A DNA stretch of 64,000 bases from Parietaria judaica (Eukaryota; Streptophyta; Magnoliopsida; Rosales; Urticaceae). The position numbers and the translations under genes were made by a program. The stretch lies in contig OX940870.1 in assembly GCA_954871525.1 (NCBI GenBank), positions 12,059,501 through 12,123,500 on the forward strand. The letters are read 5' to 3'. This document shows, in pieces, positions 13,801 through 25,232 of this stretch; the first letter of the stretch is position 1; every line of letters starts with the position of its first letter. Below the pieces are notes generated by a model, which ran no database searches, was not told the DNA's origin, and saw only the letters and a list, made by a program, of their open reading frames with translations.

Positions 13801-16800
13801 TCAGCAAGACCCTATCTTGGGAATGAACGATAAAGAAAATACAAATCAGCCCGATTCCATGTTGAAGATGTGCGAACCAGCCTTATTATATTCTAAGGGT
13901 GTACATTGATACAAACAGAAAGACCGCAACCCCATATACCATAATGCATATCAGAGACAAAGTAATCCTGATTGAATTTTGAGAATATAGATGACGAAAA
14001 TACAAATGTTATGATTAAAATATGGAAAGTTTTTATTGACTATATTAGGGCTATACAATTATTGAAAAATCAGACTGTGCTATATGTCGAACTTGTCAAA
14101 GACGGAAATAGAAACCAATCAGCCAGACTCTATCTTGGGAATAAACAATGATAAAAACATGGATCAACCCTACTCTATGTTGAGGTTGTACGAATCAGCC
14201 CGACTCTATTCTAAGGATATACGTTGATGCAAACGAAAAGACCGCGACCCCAAATACGATAATGCATATAAGAGACCAAATACTCCCGATTGAATGTCGA
14301 GAATATAGATGACAAAAATACGAATGTGTCATATCAGAGATCAAGTAATCCCGATTGAATGTCGAGAATATATATCACGAAAATACGAATGTGTGATAAA
14401 AATGTCGAGAATATATATCACACTAAACCCGTGAGGAAGTAATACGACCCATGAACCGAAAGATGGTGATACAACTCGTGACCTGAAAGATAATGATTGA
14501 CATGTGACTCGGAAGACCGCGACCTGAAATAAGATAATGCATATCAGAGACCAAGAAATCCCGATTGAATGTCGAGAAAATAGATAACAAAAATACAAAT
14601 GTGTGATGATAAAAATATGGATAGATTTTTTTGACTCTATGTTGGGGCTTTACAATTATTGAAAAAACGAACAGTGCTATATTTCGAGATTGAAAATCTG
14701 AATTACGGAAATAAAAAACCAATCAACCAGGCTCTATCTTGGGAATAAATAAAAATAAAGCACGGACCAACATGACTCTATGTTGAGGATGTACGAATCA
14801 GCCTGACTCTATTATAAGAATGTACGTTGATACAAACAGAAAGATTGCGACCCCAAGTACGATAATGCATATCAGAGATCAACTAATCCCGATTGAATGT
14901 CGCGAATATAGATGACGCAAATACGAATGTGATGATAAAAATATGGATATATATTTTTTGACTTTATGTGTTGGGGATATACAATTATTGAAAAAAGAGA
15001 CTGCTATATGTCGGGATTTTCGATGACGGAAATAGAAACCAATCAGCCTGACTCTATTTTGGGAATGAACAATAATAAAAACACGGATCATCCAATATCT
15101 ATGTTGAGGATATACTAATCATCCTGACTCTATTCTAAGGATGTATGTTGATTTTTAAACGGAAAGACTGCGACCAGAAATACGATAATGCATATCAGAG
15201 ACTAACTAATCCTGATTGAATGTCGAGAATATAAATGACAAAAATACGAATATGATGATAAAATATGGATATATTTTTTTGACTCTATGTTAGGGCTATA
15301 AAATTATTGAAAATGCGGAATGTGCTACGTGTCGATATTGTTAAAGACGGAAATAAAAACCAAGCATACAGACTCTATCTTGAGAATAAACAATAATAAA
15401 AACACATATAAACCCGACTCTATATTGAGGATGTACGAATCAGCCCGACTCTATTTAAGTATGTACGTTAATTCGAACGGAAAGACCGCGACTCAAAATA
15501 CGATAATGCATATCAGATATCAATTAATCTCGATTGAATGTCAGAATATAGATAACAAAAATACAAATGTGTAATGATGGATAGGTTTTTCTGACTTTAT
15601 GTTGGGGCTATACAATTATTGATAACACAGACTGTGCTATATGTCGAGATTGTCAATGAGGGAAATATAAACCAATCAGCAAGACCCTATCTTGGGAATG
15701 AACGATAAAGAAAATACAAATCAGCCCGATTCCATGTTGAAGATGTGCGAACCAGCCTTATTATATTCTAAGGGTGTACATTGATACAAACAGAAAGACC
15801 GCAACCCCATATACCATAATGCATATCAGAGAAAAAGTAATCCTGATATAATTTTGAGAATATAGATGACGAAAATACAAATGTTATGATTAAAATATGG
15901 AAAGTTTTTATTGACTATATTAGGGCTATACAATTATTGAAAAATCAGACTGTGCTATATGTCGAACTTGTCAAAGACAGAAATAGAAACCAATAAGCCA
16001 GACTCTATCTTGGGAATAAACAATGATAAAAACATGGATCAACCCTACTCTATGTTGAGGTTGTATGAATCAGCCCGACTCTATTCTAAGGATGTACGTT
16101 GATGCAAACGAAAATACCGCGACCCCAAATACGATAATGCATATAAGAGACCAAATACTCCCGATTGAATGTCGAGAATATAGATGACAAAAATACGAAT
16201 GTGTCATATCAGAGATCAAGTAATCACGATTAAATGTCGAGAATATATATCACGAAAATACGAATGTGTGATAAAAATGTCGAGAATATATATCACCCTA
16301 AACCCGTAAGGAAGTAATACGACCCATGAAACGAAAGATGGTGATACAACTCGTGACCTGAAAGATAATGATTGACATGTGACTCGGAAGACCGCGACCT
16401 GAAATAAGATAATGCATATCAGAGACCAAGTAATCCCGATTGAATGTCGAGAAAATAGATAACAAAAATATAAATGTGTGATGATAAAAATATGGATAGA
16501 TTTTTTTGACTCTATGTTGGGGCTTTACAATTATTGAAAAAACGGACAGTGCTATATTTCGAGATTGAAAATGTGAATGACGGAAGTAAAAACCAATCAA
16601 CCAGGCTCTATCTTGGGAATAAACAATAATAAAGCACGGACAAACATGACTCTATGTTGAAGATGTACGAATCAGCCTGACTCTCTTATAAGAATGTACG
16701 TTGATACAAACAGAAAGATTGCGACCCCAAATACGATAATGCATATCGCAGATCAAGTGATCCCGATTGAATGTCGCGAATATAGATGATGAAAATACGA

Positions 16801-17823
16801 ATGTGATGATAAAAATATGGATATATATTTTTTGACTTTATCTGTTGGGGCTATACAATTATTGAAAAAAAAAGACTATGCTATATGTCGGGATTTTCGA
16901 TGACAGAAATAGAAACCAATCAGCCTGACTCTATATTGGGAATGAACAATAATAAAAACACGGATCATCATGTATCTATGTTGAGTATATACTAATCATC
17001 CTGACTCTATTCTAAGGATGTATGTTGATTTAAACGGAAAGACTGCGACCGGAAATACGATAATGCATATCAGAGACTAACTAATCCTGATTGAATGTCG
17101 AGAATATAAATGACAAAAATACGAATATGATGATCAAATATGGATATATTTTTTTGACTCTATTATAGGGCTATAAAATTATTGAAAATGCGGACTGTGC
17201 TACGTGTCGATATTGTCAAAGACGGAAATAAATACGAAGCATACAGACTCTATCTTGAGAATAAACAATAATAAAAACACATATAAACCCGACTCTATAT
17301 TGAGGATGTACGAATCAGCCCGACTCTATTCTAAGTATGTACGTTGATTCGAACGGAAAGACCGCGACTCAAAATACGATAATGCATATCAGATATCAAT
17401 TAATCTCGATTGAATGTCAGAATATAGATAACAAAAATACAAATGTGTAATGATGGATAGGTTTTTCTGACTTTAAGTTGGGGCTATACAATTATTGAAA
17501 ACACAGACTGTGCTATATGTCGAGATTGTCAATGAGGGAAATATAAACCAATCAGCAAGACCCTATCTTGGGAATGAACGATAAAGAATATACAAATCAA
17601 CCCGACTCCATGTTGAAGATGTGCGAACCAGCCTTATTATATTCTAAGGGTGTACATTGATACAAACAGAAAGACCGCAACCCCATATACCATAATGCAT
17701 ATAAGAGACAAAGTAATCCTGATTGAATTTTGAGATTATAGATGACGAAAATAAAAATGTGATGATTAAAATATGGAATGTTTTTTTTTTACTATATTAG
17801 GGCTATACAATTATTGAAAAATC

Positions 17824-20800
17824 AGATTGTGCTATATGTCAAACTTGTCAAAGACGGAAAGAGAAACCAATCAGCCAGACTCTATCTTGGGATTTAACAA
17901 TGATAAAAACATGGATTTACCCTACTCTATGTTGAGGATTTACGAATCAGCCCGACTATATTCTAAGGATGTACGTTGATGCAAACGAAAAGACCGCGAC
18001 CCCAAGTACGATAATGCATATAAGAGACCAAATACTCCCGATTGAATATCGAGAATATAGATAACAAAAATACGAATGTGTAATGATAAAAATATTATAG
18101 ATTTTTTTACTCTTATGTTGGGGCTATACAATTATTAAAAACACGGATTGTGCTATATGTCGAGTTTTTCAATGACGGAAATAGAAACCAATCTTAGGAA
18201 TGAACAAAAATAAAAACACGGATCAGCCCGACTATGTGTTGAGGAGACACGAATCTGCTTGAATCTATTCTAAGGATGTATGTTGTAACAAACAGAATGA
18301 CCGCGACCAAAAAATAAGATAATGTATATCATAGACTATGTAATCCCGATACAATGTCGAGAAAATAGATGGCGAAAATACAGATATGTAACGGCAAAAA
18401 TATGGAAAAAAAATAAAATTTAACTCTATGTTTTGGTTATACAATTATTGAAAAAACAGATTGTGCTATTTTTCGAGATTGAGATTGTGAATGATGTAAA
18501 TAGAAACCAATCAACCAAACTCTATCTAAGGAATGAAGATTAATAAAACAAGGATCAATATGACTCTATGTTGAGGATATACGAATCAACCTGCTTTTAT
18601 TTTAAGGATGTACGTTGATACAAATTGAAAGATCGCGACCCGAAATACGATAAAGCATATCAGAGATCAAGTAATCCCAATTGAATGTCAAGAATATATA
18701 TCACGAAAATACGAATGTGTGATAAAAATGTCGAGAATATATATCACCCTAAACCCGTAAGGAAGTTATACGATCCATGAACCGAAAGATGGTGATACAA
18801 CTCGTGACCTGAAAGATAATGATTGACATGTGACTCGGAAGACCGCAACCCGAAATAAGATAGTGCATATCAGAGACCAAGTATTCCCGATTGAATGTCG
18901 AGAAAATAGAAAACACAAATACGAATGTGTGATGATAAAAATATGGATAGATTTTTTTGACTCTATGTTGGGGCTATACAGTTATTGAAAAAACAAACTA
19001 AGTATATGTCGGGATTGTCAACGACGGAAATAGAAACCAATCAACTAGACTCTATATTGAGAATGAACAATAATAAAAACATGTGCCATCCTGAATCTAT
19101 GTTGAGGATGTACTAATCATCCTGATTCTATTCTAAGATGTACGTTGATACAAACCGAATGACCGTGACCTTAAATACGATAATGCATATCAGAGACTAA
19201 GTAATCCCGATTGAATGTCGAGAATATAGATGACAAAAATATGAATATGATGATAAAATATGGATAGATTTTTTTTGACTCTTTGTTAGGGATATAAAAT
19301 TATTGAAAACGCGGATTGTGCTATATTTCGATATTGTTGAAGATTGAATTTGAAACCAATCAGTCAGACTCTATCTTGAAAAGAAAAATAATAAAAATAC
19401 GGATCAACCCGACTCTATGTTTAGGGTGCATGAATCAGCCCGACTCTATTCTAAGGATGTACGTTGATGCAAACGGAAAGACCGCGACTCAAAAAACGAT
19501 AATGCTTATTAGAGATCAATTAATTAGATTGAATGTCGAGAATATAGATGACAAAAATACAATTGTGCAATGATAAAAATATGAATAGATTTTTTGACTC
19601 TATGTTAGGGCTATGAAGATGTATGTTGATACAAACAGAAAGACCGCGACTCAAAATAGGATAATGTTTATCAGGGACCAAGTAATCGAGATTGAATATC
19701 GAGAATATAGATTTTGAAAATACGAATGTGTGATGATAAAATATGGATAAATTTTTAGGACTCTATGTTGGAGCAATACAATTATTGAAAAAACGGATTG
19801 TGATATGTGTCGAGATTTTTTTTTACGGAAATAGAAACCAATCAGCCAGAGTCTATCTTGGGAATGAACAATAATAAAAACACGGATCAGCCCGACTCTA
19901 TGTTGATGATGTACGAATCAGCCTGACTTTATTCTAAGGGTGTATTTTGATACAAACAGAAAGACTGCGACCCAGAATACCATAATGCATATCAGAGACC
20001 AAGTAATCCCGATTGAATGTCGATAATATAGATGAATAAAATACGAATGTGATGATAATAATATGGATTTAGTTTTTTGCCTCTATTCTGGGGCTATACC
20101 ATTATTGAAAAATCAGTCTGTGCTACATGTCGAGATTGTCAAAGATGGAAATAGAAAGCAATCAGCTAGACTCTATCGAGAGAATAAACAATGATAAAAA
20201 CACGGATCAACCCGACTCTATGTTAAGGGTGTACAAATTAGCTTTACTCAATTTTAAGGATGTACGTTTATGAAAACAGAAAGACTGCGACCCCATATAC
20301 GATAATGCTTATCGGAGACCAAATAATCTCGATTGAATGTCGAGCTTATATATGATAAAAAAATGAATGTGTAATGATTAAAATATGGATTGATTTTCTT
20401 ACTCTATGTTGGGGGCCTGGGGCTATAGATTTATTGAAAACACGGACTGTGCTATATGTCGAGATTTTCACTGACGAAAATAGAAACCAATCTGCCAGAC
20501 TCTATCTTAGAAATGAATAATAATAAAAACACGGATCGGTCCGACTCTATGTTGAGGATACACGAATCAAATTGATCTATTCTAAGGACGTACATTGATA
20601 CAAACAGAAAGACCGCGACCCGAAATATGATAATGTATATCATAGACCAAGTTATATCGATTAAATGTAGAGAATATAGATGACGAAAAAATACGAATGT
20701 GTGATGATAAAAATATGGATATATTTTTTTACTATTTTGGGGCTATACAACTATTGAAAAATATGGACTGTGTTATATGTCGAGATTGTAAATGACAGAA

Positions 20801-21046
20801 ATATAAGCCAACCAGCCAGACTCTATCTTTAGAATGAACAATAATAAAAATATGGATCAGCCAGACTCTATATTAAAGATGTACGAATCAGCTTGACTCT
20901 ATTCTAAGGATGTTCGTTGATTAACGGAAAGACTGCTAACGGAAATACGATAATGCATGGATTGAGCAATCTCGATTCTATGTCGAGACTATTTTCATAA
21001 TTGTAGAATACACGGACTGAGAAATCTTGATTCTATGTCGAGATTG
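17824..21046 (+). repeat. Diverged satellite edge of array 1
   Basis: The HOR order fails here. Monomer starts (GATTGTGCTA-like) lie near 17824, 18146, 18459, 18996, 19313, 19794, 20117, 20443 and 20765, with one internally deleted unit at about 19612 and a truncated last unit. The m4-type segment occurs once (about 18744-18842). Units differ from the core modules and from each other far more than HOR copies do. The edge is cut at 21,046/21,047, where retrotransposon gag sequence begins. Confidence 0.85.
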
Positions 21047-22287
21047 TAAGTATCTACTAATGTCTCAGGAGGTATACCCAATTTTCTCATGAATGCAAGT
21101 GAGGCAAATGAATTTGTAGCTCCTGGATCTATTAGTGTATGAGCGAAAAGATCAGAAATAAGAATCTGACCTGAAACAACAGAAGGGCTGGCATCCGAAT
21201 CTCCTTTAATCATAGCGAAAACTCGTCCTGGAGTCTTTGGTTGGTTTCTCTGAACCATTGGGCAATCCTTGATGAAGTGGCCCGGTTTTCCACACTTGAA
21301 GCAAACACCCGCACCAAAGCGACAAGGTCCTTGATGAGGCTTCCCGCATACCGAGCACAACTTCTGAACATTTGTTGGACTATTCATTTGAGGATTGCTG
21401 GGGCGTTTTTCTCCCCCCCTTCTCTGAATCTGATTTGGAGGCTCTTTTCTTTTAAAATCAGTGTTGCTTCGTTGGAAAGGCTTATTTGCATTGTCCCTTC
21501 CTCTTGAAAAATTTGCATTCCTGCGTTGTTCTTGTGCCCTATCAGCTCTTTGTTGACCTTGCTCTGCTTGTAGTGCCTTCTGACACACTTCTCCAAATGT
21601 CATATCTGGGCTCAAGACGACACTAAGGTTCTTAAATAATTCTGCTCTTAAGCCCTTAGTGAAGTGATCCACTTTCAACATGTCGTTGGAAACCATATGC
21701 GGTGCAAACCTGGACAGCTCATCGAACTTCCTTATAAACTCGGAAACTGACATTCCTCCTTGCCTCAAATACATAAATTCTGCAGCCTTGGCTGATCTGT
21801 GAGAATAAGTGAAGTATTTGCTGAAGAACTTCTCCTTAAATTGTTCCCATGTCATCTGTGATACATCCGTAATTGCTTTAACAGTATCCCACCAATGGAC
21901 TGCATCTTTTCTGAGATAGAACGAGGCACACGCAACTTTTTCAGCATCCGATATCGCCGCATAGTCCAGCATCCCTTCAACCGTTTTCACCCAATCTTCA
22001 GCATCCAAGGGATCACCGCCACCCTCAAAGCTTGGGGGGTTTAACTTTCTAAATCGTTCTCCACCGTGCTCCATCCGTTCTCTGGCAATTGAGGAAGAGA
22101 CGGGTTGTTGCTGATTGTGTCTCTCTTGTTGTTGTAGTAATGATTCAATCAGACCACTTTGTCTTTCAATCTGTCTCCCCTGCCTCTCGCATAATTCTGT
22201 AAGGCGTTCTATCAAACTACTTTGGGAGGAAGCGGGAATATCTGGGTTCACTCTTTCCTCATGAACTCTCTCAGTTTCTTCCGCCAT
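20995..22287 (-). pseudogene. Truncated Tekay gag (second, partial internal region)
   Basis: Minus-strand frame starting at 22287. Residues 1-414 match the complete gag-pol copy (29732 down to about 28492) almost perfectly, with one change seen near residue 279 (F against L). It includes the capsid region, a CCHC zinc knuckle ([14 protein letters not shown]) and the start of the protease with IDPGA. At nucleotide 21047 the retroelement ends and satellite begins, so the last ~16 residues are read from satellite and are not part of the family protein. All of pol is missing. It is therefore a broken element copy that shares the LTR at 22498-25192 with the neighbouring full element. Start chosen by identity with the complete copy. 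Confidence 0.9.
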
Positions 22288-22481
22288 AACTTCCTGAAAA
22301 TGCCCTCTTTTAATCTTACATGAGCAATTTTACTAAACGCTACTTTTGCGTAAATATTGTAATTATGCCCAAATAGTACAAGAATATATCACGAACAAGG
22401 AAAAATCGAACCTGTTGATTGGTCGACTCGAGCTATGATCATTTGCATATGAGATGGTCTACAGGAACGACTAAACCTGTA

Positions 22482-22493
22482 GCTCTGATACCA
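22482..22493 (-). other. Primer binding site, initiator tRNA-Met type (partial copy)
   Basis: On the minus strand this reads TGGTATCAGAGC, the usual plant retroelement primer site complementary to the 3' end of initiator tRNA-Met. It lies 4 nt inside the LTR end at 22498. Confidence 0.9.
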
Positions 22494-22497
22494 AAAC

Positions 22498-25192
22498 TAT
22501 AACGCCCCGTACGGCCTATGTAATTATATTTTCTTTTAAACTCATAAAAGTGAGCCACTGAAAAACATTTTTTTTTCTTTCTTATATATATAGATATATA
22601 TATATACACCTATTTTATATATCTACATATTGAAACGCTATATTATTATTATTTTACATTTAACTAACGTCAAAACTCCCATATCTAACCACTGTCAGTA
22701 TTTATCCCAAAACGAGGAAGCATAAACTACTTGCTCCTTTGTTTTGATTTATACATAGCGTAACGACACTCAAAATACCCCAAGTACACAACTAGCTATC
22801 CCACGGTCGTTAGTATCTCATATGCATCAGATCCCTAGCTTCGAGTCTTCAACCAACAGCCTCAAGTGTCATTTGAATTACCTGCAATGTCTGCATTACA
22901 AGAATTCTAATGAGCGAAAGCTCAGTAAGTAAAAGACAATTTAACAACTCATATAACACCGTTCGTATCAAAACCATATAACACAATTAATGTGCATTAT
23001 CTAGTTCTCTTTTCATTCATGTCATATTAACATAGTACATTAGTATGAATTATCCAATTCTCTTTCATAATGTGTATCTCAAATGCTAAGGCTTGTAGAC
23101 GTTGTTATGGATGCTCCTGTTACACAATTCCCCATAATTCTTTTAACATGTGACCCGTTCGTCACTTCTTTTAACATGTGACCCGTTCGTCACTTCTTTT
23201 AACATGTGACCCGTTCGTCACTTCTTTTAACATGTGACCCATTCGTCACTTCTTTTAACTTCGACCGGTCGGTCGTAACGTTTCAATTCTTTTAACATGT
23301 GACCGGTCGTAACATTACACGCAGACGTGTGGGGAAAATTCTCAATTTCATTCCCGGTGATCAGTCGGGCTTCCCACACCGCGCCATATATCATAGTCTC
23401 TTTATAAAGACATCGTAACAGGCACGCCGCCTACCCAAACTTAGCAACTGAGATACACTGTCATTAATTCTTTTAACATATACACCATTCATAATGAACA
23501 AACATCGGAGCAATGATGCAATCATATGCATACATTAACACATAAGTCACCAATCAATTTCGTTCTTGTAATGCAAGTAAAGGAAGTCTTTACTTACCTC
23601 TAAACCGTCCGATGAGTCTGGTAGTGTGGAAAGCGTCAACCTCACTCAAGAGTCGGTGTGCGTAGGCTCTGATTTACAAATTCATGTTTTATTTTCGAAA
23701 TCAATCCTTAATTATAAGATATTATCCCATAAGATAAACTTATAAACATTATAACTAAGACCAATAAGTCTAATAAACAATCGAAACTTTGACATACATG
23801 TCTAGCTAAAATATGGACACTTTCAATCAAAATGGCACTATATATACAAAGTTACATTTTATAACCCGATTGACAATTTTATAGTATTTTAAATACTTTG
23901 ACAAAAAGACACTTTAAGAATATAAGAAATAATCAACTCAAAGAAGTTCTAAATTCTTTAATTTTAAATCAACCACGGAACAATATGAGAGTTAAGCTCG
24001 AGACCAAATATACACAAAGCTATATACAAATCTTAATTACTCAGATTTTGTGGCATAATTTGATCAACTTCAATATATATTACCTACATTAATCCACTAT
24101 TAACTATCATGGTACAAATAAATCAAAACATCATATATGTTGAAAGCAAATTATTTCTAAGTTTATGCTTTTCAACAAGCCAGATAAATACAATTTTTAA
24201 AACACGTGTAGGTTATACACTTAATATTTATATAGACATATTAAGAGTTATCTACTCTTTAGTAGTTTTAATAACACAAAAGCAAGCACACCCCAACTCA
24301 ATAAAGAGCTGGATTTTGATTATTATAGCTAATAAATATAAAGTATATGAAAACAATTCGTACTGCTCTTTTACCAAAAACTGAAATATAAGCTCTCAAC
24401 CAATTCTAGGGTTTTAGAAGAAAAGTTATCTCCCTAAAAAGGAAAGAAAAATTATCGTTCATATATGAATAAATACTAACCTGTACTATAAACTCAAATC
24501 TCTAACGACCAGTTTGATAGCCGACGCCAGGAGAGAAGCAAGCAAGGAAAATGATGAAGAGGATATGGTCGAAGAGTATTAACGATAGTTTTTGAGAAAG
24601 AAAGTTCGAGATACCCCTTGTATTCTCTTTTATTACTTGTTATACTAATTGATTCATATATATATATATATATATATATTCTTTACACGTATCACTAGTA
24701 GATTATAGTAATCATTAGAATAATTGATAAGGTTATAGACATCCTTATCGTCTCATATAATTTCTTATTATTAGTTATTTAATTATTATATAACTTCCCG
24801 TACTTGAAATAACTAACAAACATACACATTCTTATTTTTAAATGAAGCAGTTAGTCTTCAAACTTATTGCCACAGCTTCACACTAAAACTAATCAAACCT
24901 TAATATTGTTAATTTATATAAGAGGCTTGCACACCGATCTTGACGTAAATTTCTGCTTATTCCACACTGCATCAAGGCTCAAAATCAATATTAGTATTGT
25001 ACGATGAATTTTGTCAAATACGATATATACATGATCATATCAAAAGTTATTTTAGCACACAATTTGCTAAGCCTATAATAACATGTACACTAATTTCAAT
25101 AATTTCTAAAAGATATGGAAACATATAACTAGGCTCATGGAAAAATATATATTTTATGCGTAAACTTGCTCATGAGATTATTGGGCATTATA
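22498..25192 (-). repeat. LTR 1 (3' LTR of the complete element, 5' LTR of the partial one)
   Basis: 2,695 bp, bounded by TATAACGCCC on the left and GGGCATTATA on the right, an imperfect inverted pair. It matches 29943-32639 at a constant offset of 7,445 (7,447 after the TA tract). It contains 28-bp tandem repeats (23138-23249) and a TA microsatellite (about 24655-24680). Short frames inside it (for example 23898-24092 and 24109-24384) recur in both LTRs and are not convincing genes. Confidence 0.93.
23138..23249. repeat. 28-bp tandem repeat in LTR 1
   Basis: Four units of 28 bp starting TTCTTTTAACATGTGACC and ending GTTCGTCAC (23138, 23166, 23194, 23222), followed by degenerate units to about 23313 that contain GACCGGTCGG. 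The copy in LTR 2 is at 30583-30694. Confidence 0.9.
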
Positions 25193-25194
25193 AA

Positions 25195-25206
25195 CCTCCC
25201 CTCCTA
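25195..25206 (-). other. Polypurine tract of the Tekay element
   Basis: On the minus strand this reads AGGAGGGGAGGT. It lies immediately upstream of the 3' LTR end and ~27 bp past the gag-pol stop, the expected position for plus-strand priming. Confidence 0.85.
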
Positions 25207-25232
25207 ATAAGAATTTCGTCCTCGAAATTTGC

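Larger units (their letters stand above)
1..17823 (+). repeat. Satellite array 1, homogenised 1.87-kb higher-order repeat
   Basis: Head-to-tail array of an AT-rich satellite. Module m1, which begins GACTATGCTATATGTCGG or a close variant, starts at 2, 1875, 3749, 5625, 7500, 9376, 11251, 13124, 14999 and 16874, giving a period of 1,873-1,876 bp. That makes nine complete HOR copies plus a partial tenth. Each copy holds five modules (m1-m5), four of 313-328 bp and one composite of ~595 bp. Modules differ clearly from each other, whereas the same module in successive HOR copies is nearly identical, which is the signature of HOR homogenisation. Short frames of 60-100 codons recur with the period and carry no recognisable domain. 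I do not recognise the family by name. Confidence 0.95.

Noticed and set aside
23145..23160. Shared ACATGTGAC word between the LTR repeat and the satellite m4 segment (ACATGTGACTCGG)
   Set aside because: Only 9 bases match and the flanks differ, so no common origin is supported.
23138..23249. Regular repeats in the LTR considered as a CRISPR array
   Set aside because: Units are contiguous with no spacers, and the context is a plant retrotransposon.
23898..24384. Two plus-strand frames (64 and 91 codons) conserved in both Tekay LTRs
   Set aside because: Near-identity follows from the recent LTR pair. AT-rich composition, opposite strand to the element, no recognisable motif.
24655..24680. 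TA tract in the LTR considered as a promoter TATA region
   Set aside because: Length differs by 2 bp between the two LTRs, as a slipping microsatellite would, and no start site can be placed.
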